A stretch of 8,527 nt of DNA, from the NCBI GenBank assembly GCA_002438575.1, contig DJPP01000038.1, positions 13,340-21,866 of the forward strand. Reading direction: 5' to 3'. Below the pieces are notes generated by a model, which saw nothing but the letters and a program-made list of their open reading frames with translations, did not search any database and had not been told where the DNA came from. The position numbers and the translations under genes were made by a program. This DNA comes from Oscillospiraceae bacterium UBA6409. GTDB taxonomy: Bacteria; Bacillota; Clostridia; Oscillospirales; Oscillospiraceae. Position 1 is the first letter of the stretch, and every line of letters starts with the position of its first letter. Positions 1-5,900 of the stretch are shown here, in pieces.

Positions 1-218
1 TGCGTGGCGCAGGAGGTGAACACCACCCGTGCCGGATCAGCCACGCCGAACAGCCTTGCCGCCAGTGTGCGGCATTGCAGGTCTGTCTCCTCCGCCGCCC
101 GCGTGGCCGGATAGCTCCCCCGCCCCGGCGAGGACAGTGCAGACACTGCCCGATACATGGCCCGCGCCACTGTCTCCGGCTTTTGCAGCGTCGTGGCCCC
201 CGCATCGAAATAGATCAT
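1..218 (-). CDS. Cysteine desulfurase / class V aminotransferase family protein, N-terminal part only
   Basis: This is the first 72 codons of a PLP-dependent, fold-type I enzyme that runs off the left edge. The visible N-terminus (MIYFDAGATTLQKPE, residues 1-15) matches the YFDxAAT-xxxKP opening of NifS/SufS-like desulfurases. It is followed by a Gly-Arg-Gly segment (about residues 32-34) and VVFTSCAT (about 65-72), where the family usually has FTSNAT before the cofactor-binding region. Members normally take sulfur (or selenium) from cysteine (or selenocysteine) as an enzyme persulfide. The PLP lysine and catalytic cysteine lie outside the window, so activity cannot be judged. The start is set by an ATGA overlap with the upstream DUF3343 gene and a GTGAGG ribosome binding site 7 bases before ATG. 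The GRG-type N-terminus resembles the cysteine desulfurase subfamily often found beside DUF3343 in Clostridia (recalled family knowledge). Confident of the family, not of the substrate. Confidence 0.85.
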   Translation of the reverse strand, partial: MIYFDAGATTLQKPETVARAMYRAVSALSSPGRGSYPATRAAEETDLQCRTLAARLFGVADPARVVFTSCAT

Positions 219-469
219 AGCTCTACCTCACTATACCCGTCATCCTGACGAACAAATACCTGCGCGGGCGCAAAGCCCGCCTCCCGCAGCAGCCGCAGGG
301 CCGCCGCCGTGCGGGTCTGTCCCCGCAGCCGCAGCACATAGCCGCACCCCTTACCGGTCAGGCCCATGGGTGCACGGCCTACCACGGCGCGCACACCTCG
401 ACGCTCCAGCAGCTGCGCCATACGCTGCGCCTGGGTCACGGACCGGGCTGTGATGAGATATTCCTCCAT
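215..469 (-). CDS. DUF3343 family protein (putative Se/S carrier-like), 84 aa
   Basis: A small, apparently soluble protein with no signal peptide or membrane segment. It opens MEEYLITARSVTQAQRMAQL, a beta-strand followed by a helix, as in DUF3343 proteins that begin by shifting an A-x-x-x-E/Q helix over a ferredoxin-like or TusA-like fold. The central GKGCGYVLRLRG (residues 39-50) carries the Cys-Gly pair (C42-G43) that is the main conserved feature of the family. DUF3343 is described as a putative selenium/sulfur carrier, but its biochemistry is poorly known. The frame is open further upstream (an ATG at 544), but that would run through a hairpin and a candidate promoter. The ATG at 469 has an excellent AAAGGAGGTG site 5 bases upstream, so I chose it. 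Its TGA overlaps the ATG of the desulfurase-like gene, which implies translational coupling. Inferred role: acceptor or regulator of sulfur or selenium from that enzyme. The family call is reasonably sure, the function is not. Confidence 0.8.
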   Translation of the reverse strand: MEEYLITARSVTQAQRMAQLLERRGVRAVVGRAPMGLTGKGCGYVLRLRGQTRTAAALRLLREAGFAPAQVFVRQDDGYSEVEL

Positions 470-474
470 GCTGG

Positions 475-484
475 CACCTCCTTT
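475..484 (-). promoter_or_regulatory. Ribosome binding site deciding the DUF3343 start
   Basis: The minus strand reads AAAGGAGGTG, a near-perfect anti-16S match, with 5 bases before the ATG at 469. It fixes the start inside a frame that would otherwise be 25 codons longer. Confidence 0.8.
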
Positions 485-495
485 GTATTCACGCC

Positions 496-524
496 ATTCT
501 ATGCCGTCCCGCCCAAAATGTGCA
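496..524 (-). promoter_or_regulatory. Candidate sigma-70/sigma-A promoter for the DUF3343-desulfurase pair
   Basis: On the minus strand a TAGAAT box (501-496, five of six matches to TATAAT) lies 17 bases downstream of TGCACA (524-519, four of six matches to TTGACA). A start site near 489 would give a leader of about 20 bases carrying the strong ribosome binding site. The -35 box overlaps the base of the hairpin that follows yigZ. The match is moderate and could be chance. The alternative is read-through from hflX-yigZ. Confidence 0.35.
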
Positions 525-557
525 GCGTCCCCGGCGCCGATCACGCCGGGGACGCTG
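513..557 (-). terminator. Hairpin after yigZ, probable intrinsic terminator with a displaced, short T tract
   Basis: A perfect 14-bp inverted repeat, CAGCGTCCCCGGCG (523-536) against 544-557, with a 7-base loop (537-543). It begins 3 bases after the yigZ stop. On the minus strand it is followed by CACATTTTGGG, so the T run is only four long and starts four bases after the stem. The stem is very stable and GC-rich, but the tail is weak. Termination may be partial, or the hairpin may mainly protect the 3' end of the hflX-yigZ message. Confidence 0.6.
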
Positions 558-560
558 TAT

Positions 561-1193
561 TCATAGTTCTGTTCTCGGTCCCGGCCGGTACGCCTCTGCC
601 GTCACCGTCAGTACCATTCCGCCGGCCGACAGCTCCGTCAGCCGGTCCCGCAGCGCCGCTGTGTTCTCCGCCGGAAGGGATATGGTCAGGCGGATATCCG
701 CGCCGTAATCGGCGCTGTCCACCGTACCGCCCAGGGCCGTTACCTCGCCACGCACACGCTCGAACAGTGCGTAGGGGCACGGGATGTCCGCCGTGGCCCA
801 CAGGCCCATCTCCGACACGCCTGCCGCTGCCAGCGTATCACGGGCGCTTTTGGAATACGCCCGGGTCAGCCCGCCGGCCCCCAGCAAGATCCCGCCGAAG
901 TACCGCGTGACCACGCACACCACGTTGGTGACGTTTTCCCGCTGAAACACGTTCAGCATAGGCTGTCCCGCTGTACCCTGAGGCTCGCCATCGTCGCCGT
1001 AGCGCATCGTATCGCCGCCAATGAGATAACACCAGCAGTTATGCCGCGCATCATAGTATTTTTTCTTCATCTGCGCGATATATTCCCGCGCCTGCTCCTC
1101 CGTCTCCACCGGCAGCAGGTGGCCGATGAACCGAGACCGTTTCTCGGTGAACTCCGTCTCCGACGGACCAAAGGGTACGCGGAAATCGCTCAT
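561..1193 (-). CDS. yigZ: YigZ / IMPACT family protein (YvyE-like), 210 aa
   Basis: A full-length member of the UPF0029/IMPACT family (about 200-215 aa in bacteria). The N-terminal domain carries the family hallmarks in order: KRSRFIGHLLPV (residues 18-29), KKKYYDARHNCWCY (43-56), DDGEPQGTAGQPML (67-80) and VVTRYFGGILLGAGGLTRAY (94-113). The C-terminal part (about 138-205) fits the small ferredoxin-like DUF1949 domain. Eukaryotic IMPACT modulates GCN2 and translation; the bacterial role is not firmly established, and RNA or ribosome binding has been suggested. The frame is open to an ATG at 1265, but that extension lies inside hflX. The ATG at 1193 overlaps the hflX stop as ATGA and has AAGGAGG 7 bases upstream, so it is the start. 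Co-translation with hflX fits a translation-related role, which is inference. Confidence 0.93.
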   Translation of the reverse strand: MSDFRVPFGPSETEFTEKRSRFIGHLLPVETEEQAREYIAQMKKKYYDARHNCWCYLIGGDTMRYGDDGEPQGTAGQPMLNVFQRENVTNVVCVVTRYFGGILLGAGGLTRAYSKSARDTLAAAGVSEMGLWATADIPCPYALFERVRGEVTALGGTVDSADYGADIRLTISLPAENTAALRDRLTELSAGGMVLTVTAEAYRPGPRTEL

Positions 1194-2497
1194 TCCCACT
1201 CCTCCTTCGGCTCTGTCCAGCCCTCGATGTAGCCCTTCAGCTGCCCGATGACCCGCGGTGTACACACCGCTACCACGTCCACTGTCTCGCCGTACTCCAC
1301 AGACTCCACCTTGGCCTCCCGGTACAGGCTGTCCAGCGCTCCGGCCTTATCGTAGGGCAGGTGCAGCGTCACACGCTTCGTGCCCTTGTCCAGCTTCTTG
1401 TCGATGGCGGAGAGCAGCCTGTCCAACCCCTCGCCGGTCTTGGCGGACACGGATACCGCGTCCCCCTCCTTGTCCCGCTGGAAGGCAAACGCCAGATCGG
1501 ACTTATTGTATACCCGAATGCAGGGGATGTTCTCCGCCCCCAGCTCCCGGATCAGGTCATCCACGATCCGCGCCTGCTCCTGCCACTCCGGGTTGCTGGC
1601 ATCGATGACGTGCAGCAGCAGATCGGCGTACTCCAATTCCTCCAGCGTGGCCTTAAAGGCCTCCACCAGTTGGTGAGGCAGCTTGCGGATAAATCCCACC
1701 GTGTCGGAGATCACCACATCCAGCGTATCGCTGACGGTCAGCAGCCGCGTGGTGGTGTCCAGCGTGTCGAACAGCCGGTTGTTGGCCGGTATGTCCGCGC
1801 CGGTGATGGCATTGAGCAGCGTGGATTTGCCCGCGTTGGTATAGCCCACGATGGCCACCACGGGTATCTCGTTCTTCCGCCGCCGCTGACGTTGGGTGGC
1901 GCGGACGCGCCGCACCTCCTCCAGTTCCTCCTTCAGCTTGTCGATCTTCCGCCGGATGTGCCGCCGGTCCGTCTCCAGCTGCGTCTCGCCGGGTCCCTTC
2001 GTGCCGATGGGCGAGCCGCCGGTACCGCCCTGCCGTTCCAGATGGCTCCACATACCGATCAGCCGGGGCAACAGGTACTGATACTGCGCCAGCTCTACCT
2101 GCAGGCAGCCCTCCTTTGTCCGGGCTCGCTGGGCGAAGATATCCAAGATCAGGCCGCTGCGGTCCAGCACCTGCACACCGCACAGCTCCGTGAGCACCCG
2201 CACCTGCGACGGGGACAGATCGTTGTCGAAGATCACCATGGTGGCCTCACTGTTCTCCACCATGCGCTTGACCTCCTCCACTTTTCCCTCGCCGATGAAG
2301 CTATGGGGGTCTGGTTTCTCCCGGCTCTGCAGGATCATACCCACGGACTCACCGCCCGCTGTTTCCACTAAGGCCGCCAACTCCGCCAGACTCTCTTCGT
2401 CGGCGCTGTCCGCACCCAGTACCGGGGACCGCAGCCCAACCAGCACCGCGTAGTCCCGCGCACCGTTTTTGTTTTCTTCAATGGTTTTTCGTTCCAT
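1190..2497 (-). CDS. hflX: GTPase HflX, ribosome-splitting factor, 435 aa
   Basis: HflX binds the 50S subunit and uses GTP to split stalled or hibernating 70S ribosomes. The N-terminal HflX domain (about residues 15-205) shows SFIGEGKVEEVK (66-77), FDNDLSPSQVRVL (90-102) and LDRSGLILDIFAQRA (111-125). Then come the glycine-rich segment GGTGGSPIGTKGPGETQLE (157-175) and a charged helical linker (about 180-208). The G domain has G1 GYTNAGKS (218-225), a G2 candidate FDTLDTTTR (243-251), G3 DTVG in DTVGFIRKLP (265-274), G4 NKSD (331-334) and G5 SAK (351-353). A C-terminal domain of about 60 residues follows. The ATG at 2497 has an AGAGG site and sits about 25 bases after a predicted start site. 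Everything expected for an active GTPase is present. The gene has its own promoter and is coupled to yigZ by ATGA. Confidence 0.97.
   Translation of the reverse strand: MERKTIEENKNGARDYAVLVGLRSPVLGADSADEESLAELAALVETAGGESVGMILQSREKPDPHSFIGEGKVEEVKRMVENSEATMVIFDNDLSPSQVRVLTELCGVQVLDRSGLILDIFAQRARTKEGCLQVELAQYQYLLPRLIGMWSHLERQGGTGGSPIGTKGPGETQLETDRRHIRRKIDKLKEELEEVRRVRATQRQRRRKNEIPVVAIVGYTNAGKSTLLNAITGADIPANNRLFDTLDTTTRLLTVSDTLDVVISDTVGFIRKLPHQLVEAFKATLEELEYADLLLHVIDASNPEWQEQARIVDDLIRELGAENIPCIRVYNKSDLAFAFQRDKEGDAVSVSAKTGEGLDRLLSAIDKKLDKGTKRVTLHLPYDKAGALDSLYREAKVESVEYGETVDVVAVCTPRVIGQLKGYIEGWTEPKEEWE
1201..1207 (-). promoter_or_regulatory. Ribosome binding site deciding the yigZ start
   Basis: AAGGAGG on the minus strand, 7 bases before the ATG at 1193, lies within the last codons of hflX. 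It supports the short start over the upstream in-frame ATG at 1265. Confidence 0.75.
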
Positions 2498-2527
2498 AAT
2501 ATTCCTCTTTATAACTGTGTTGCCTTA

Positions 2528-2557
2528 ATTATACCCCGTCGCACCGCAAAAAAGCAA
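2528..2557 (-). promoter_or_regulatory. hflX promoter
   Basis: A perfect TATAAT (2533-2528) with an 18-base spacer to TTGCTT (2557-2552), where three to four bases match TTGACA. The predicted start near 2521 leaves a leader of about 24 bases ending in AGAGGAATATT before the hflX ATG. The -35 box is made of the last stem bases and the first T residues of the rpmE terminator. Confidence 0.7.
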
Positions 2558-2584
2558 GACCCGCACCATTGGTACGGGTCTTGC
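2548..2584 (-). terminator. Intrinsic terminator of rpmE
   Basis: On the minus strand GCAAGACCCGTACC (2584-2571) pairs with GGTGCGGGTCTTGC (2567-2554) as a 14-bp stem with one G-U pair and a 3-base loop, followed directly by TTTTTT (2553-2548). It starts 14 bases after the rpmE stop. This is a textbook Rho-independent terminator. No T run follows on the plus strand, so it acts in one direction. Confidence 0.93.
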
Positions 2585-2598
2585 GATGTGATGTGTCC

Positions 2599-2802
2599 TT
2601 ACTTGTCCAGGCCGAAACGCTTGTTGAACTTGGCAACGCGTCCGCCGGTATCCACCAGCTTCTGCTTGCCGGTGAAGAAGGGGTGACACTTAGAGCAGAC
2701 TTCCACGCGAATATCCTTCTTCGTAGAACCTGTCTCAATCACATTACCGCAGGCGCATTTGATAGTAGTCTGCTGATAATTGGGATGGATTCCTTCCTTC
2801 AT
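2599..2802 (-). CDS. rpmE: 50S ribosomal protein L31, zinc-binding (C+) type, 67 aa
   Basis: A complete L31 beginning [20 protein letters not shown]. The four zinc ligands are C16, C18, C36 and C39 (CAC ... CSKC), so this is the C+ form and not the zinc-free YtiA/RpmE2-type paralogue used under zinc limitation. The [20 protein letters not shown] stretch (residues 40-59) and the KRFGL end are typical, as is the length. L31 sits at the central protuberance and helps form an inter-subunit bridge. The ATG at 2802 is preceded by an AAAGGGGTGA ribosome binding site at a slightly long distance (about 9 bases). The gene is monocistronic here, with its own promoter and terminator, between addA and hflX. 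In many Bacillota rpmE lies near prmC-prfA, which are not seen here. Confidence 0.98.
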   Translation of the reverse strand: MKEGIHPNYQQTTIKCACGNVIETGSTKKDIRVEVCSKCHPFFTGKQKLVDTGGRVAKFNKRFGLDK

Positions 2803-2832
2803 TGCTCTTGTTCACCCCTTTCTGGTTCACTC

Positions 2833-2860
2833 GTCGCCGCGGCAGCGCCGCAAACGCAAC
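2833..2860 (-). promoter_or_regulatory. Foldable 5' leader of rpmE (candidate ribosomal-protein leader)
   Basis: The rpmE leader, predicted to start near 2858, can form a two-tier hairpin. The outer stem is GTTGC (2860-2856) with GCGAC (2837-2833), including one U-G pair. An internal loop of GTTT opposite G follows, then an inner stem GCGGC (2851-2847) with GCCGC (2843-2839) and a GCT loop. It ends about 10 bases before the ribosome binding site region. L31 is autoregulated through its leader in several bacteria, and L31 leader motifs have been described for some groups. Whether this is one is inference from a single sequence. Confidence 0.35.
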
Positions 2861-2864
2861 TGTG

Positions 2865-2893
2865 ATAATAGCATACTCTTCCCGCAAATGCAA
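2865..2893 (-). promoter_or_regulatory. rpmE promoter (extended -10)
   Basis: TTGCAT (2893-2888), a 17-base spacer and TATTAT (2870-2865), with TG one base upstream of the -10 (TGCTATTAT), i.e. an extended -10. It lies just after the addA stop, in the most AT-rich stretch of the window. The strong match fits a ribosomal protein gene. Confidence 0.8.
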
Positions 2894-2909
2894 GCATTTT
2901 TCACTATTT

Positions 2910-5900
2910 TCACAAAGAAATTTCTTCTCCGCAGGCGAAGAAATACAGAATGCGCTCCGTCACCGGCTTTTCCAGTATCCGCGACAGCGCCCCGGCGTAG
3001 GCATCCAGCTGCGGCCGATAGACCTCTGCCCGCTGCGGCGCCTCTCCCGCCGTTACCCGGTCGGTCTTGAAGTCCACCACGCTCAGACCACCTGCCGTCT
3101 CGAACACGCAGTCCGCCACGCCCTGCAGGAGGATCTCCTCCCCTGCCGCCGCGGCATCATAAATACCCGCGTCGGTGAGCAGCGCGAAGCGGTACTCCTG
3201 CCACACCTGCGGCGCAGTCCGTATTCTGTCTGCCAGCGGTGATTTCAAAAACCGCACCAAAGCCTGGATATCCAGCGCCGCCGCCTGCTCTGGCGTCAAC
3301 AGCCGACGGGCCGTCAGTGTCTCCGCAAAAGCCGTCACTGCCTCCGGTGCCGCAGGGGTATCCAGCGGCAGAAACTGCATCGCCAGGTGCATGGCTGTGC
3401 CGCGCTCTGCTCCGGTCAGCCCGTGCTTTTCCTGCAAAAATCGCGGCTTCTCCGGTGCGGCGGTCCGCCGCGTCGGCAGCGTTCCCTCGGCGATCTCCTG
3501 GTCAATGGCCCGCCCTTTCAACTGGGTAGCCGTCACCTTGGAGGGCGTCACTGTCGCCACTCTGTGACTGTACCGGAACGCCAGCGCCGCCTCGTCCGGC
3601 TGCGGATCCGGTGCCCGCGCTTCCGGCTCCTCCGCCGGCATCGCCGAACCGCCGTCCTCCTCACCGCCGATGCGGTGCAACCGCATTGCCAAGCCCTCCG
3701 GCCCATCGCATAGTACCGCGGGGCGCACCCCCATGTAATCGTGGATCGTCCCTGCCTGATATGTGCTCAGCAGCGCCAGCAGCAGCCAGTCTCCCGGGCA
3801 GTTTACCGCGGCCACCGCCTCAGGCGGCGCCGGCAGCTCTGCCAGTGCACACAGTTCCTTCAGGTGCTTGCCCGGGTTTTTCCGCGAGCATACCATGATG
3901 AGCTTCTCCTGTGCACGGGTCATAGCCACATAGAGGATACGCAGCTCCTCCGCCTTGGCCTCCCGTTCCAGCGTCAGCACCAGCGCCGTTTTGGAGACGG
4001 TGTCGTATCGCAGACGGCGCTCCACCTCCACACGCTCCGCGCCCACGCCCAGCTGAGGATGGACCAGCACCGGCCGGTCCAGGTCCTGCCGGTTGAAGCT
4101 CCGGTTCAGGTCCGCCAGGAACACCACCGGAAACTCCAGTCCCTTGGATTTGTGCACGCTCATCAAGCGCACGCCGCCCACCGCGCCGGCAGCGGTAACG
4201 GCCGGCGCATCGCCGCTTTCCAGCAGCTGCCGTACCTGCCGCACACAGTCGAACAGGCTCGTTCTGCCGCCCTGCACAAGCCGCCGTATATAGTCATATA
4301 GTGCCCTCAGACGCGCCTGACGTGCTGCACCGTCCTCCATAGCGCCGAAGATCGCCTGCACCCGGCAGCGGTCATAGATGTACCACAGCAGCTTGTCGGC
4401 GGACAGTTCCCGCGCCGCCTGCCGCAGCTCATGCAGCAGCGACAGGAACGCCTGTGCGTCCTCGCCCTCATCCTGCCGCAGCGCCTCATAATAATCCCCC
4501 TCACGCTGTACGGCCCGTATCTCCGCCAGCCGGTCGGCGCTCATACCCACCAGCGGCGACCGCAGCACCGCGATCAGCGGCACGTCCTGCCTCGGGTTGT
4601 CCACCACCTCCAGCAACGACAATACTACGGCGACCTCCATGGCCGAGAAGAAATCCTCACTTTCCCCGCCGTCGCAGGGGATGCCCTCCCGTGCCAGTGC
4701 GGCGGCAAACACCGCCTGCCGCGCGCTGGGCGACCGCATCAATATCACGATATCCTCCGGCACGACCGGGCGCATGGTCCCGTCCCCTCCGCGGACAGCG
4801 AACCCTTCATCCAGCATATGGCGAATACGCTTTGCCACGAAACGCGCCTCGGCCTCCGCCCGGTCGAACCGCTGCTCCGGCGTGTCCTCCACGGCCAGGT
4901 AGTGGAACTCCGTCTCCCGCGGCACCTCCGGATAGTATTCCGCCCCGAAGTGAAGGTATTGCTCCTCCGTATAGTCCAGTTCACCCATTTCCCGGGACAT
5001 CAACGCCGCGAACACGAAGTTCGTGGCCGCCAGCACCTCCCGGCGTGACCGGAAGTTCCGGCTCAGTACCCGCCGCCGCGGCGCACCCGGCGCAGCGCAT
5101 TCCGCGTCGGCATAGGTCCTGTATTTTTCCAGGAATATCCCCGGCTCCGCCAGCCGGAACCGGTAGATGCTCTGCTTCACGTCGCCCACGGCAAAGATAT
5201 TCTCCCCCTGCCGCGATACCGCCCGGAAGATACAGTTCTGCACTTCATTGGTGTCCTGATACTCATCCACCATGATCTCCCGGTACCGCCGGGACACCTG
5301 CTCGCCAAGCTCCGTGGGCGTTCCGTCCGGATGGCACAGCATCTGCACGGCGTAGTGCTCCTGGTCAGAGAAATCCATAGCGTTCCGCCGCACCTTCTCT
5401 GCCCGGAACCGCTTGTCGAAATCCTCCGTCAGCGCCAGCAGCGCCCGCATAGCGGGCGCGATGGCCCGCAGGTCGCCCAACAGCTCCGCCTCCGCCGTCT
5501 GATACGGCGCAGACAGCTTCTTCAGCGCATCACGGCACTTTTCCAGCACCGCCCGCGCCGCGTCCTTCGCCCCGGCGCACTCGTCCCCCTTCACCACGCC
5601 CATCCGCCGGAAGGCCGGCTGCACGCGGCCCATTGCATCCCAGCCCTCCCGGGCCGCGGCCGCGTACTCCCGCAGCTGCGCCGCCGTTTCCAAAAACCGG
5701 TCCGCATAGGCATTATATACACTCTCGCAGTCTTCCATATCCTTCACGGCGCGTTCCAGCCGCCCCGCCCAGTAATCGGCGCGGCGCACTGTGTCTTCCA
5801 TGATCGTACGGCCGTACACGCTGTCGCCCAGCCGTTCCGGCAGGTCCGCCCAGCTCTCCGCCGCCCTCTCCAACCACTTGTCCGGGTAAGGATGGCTCTG

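Noticed and set aside
470..544. Longer start for the DUF3343 gene at the ATG ending at 544
   Set aside because: The extra 25 codons run through the hairpin and candidate promoter, and the ATG at 469 has a near-perfect ribosome binding site and matches where the family begins.
1194..1265. Longer start for yigZ at 1265
   Set aside because: It lies wholly within hflX, has no good ribosome binding site, and the added residues do not resemble the family; the ATGA-overlapping start is standard.
1653..2183. Open frame of 176 codons on the minus strand in another frame inside hflX
   Set aside because: It is an out-of-frame reading of hflX, rich in Arg, Gly and His, with no separate ribosome binding site.
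1361..2371. Open frame of 336 codons on the plus strand
   Set aside because: It is fully antisense to hflX, whose motifs are unambiguous, and its His/Gln/Leu-rich translation looks like a complement of the HflX codons.
2915..2926. Perfect 12-base palindrome AAGAAATTTCTT near the addA stop, as an operator
   Set aside because: It is low complexity and AT-rich in the only AT-rich gap, and is better explained as part of the terminator-like stem and its tail.
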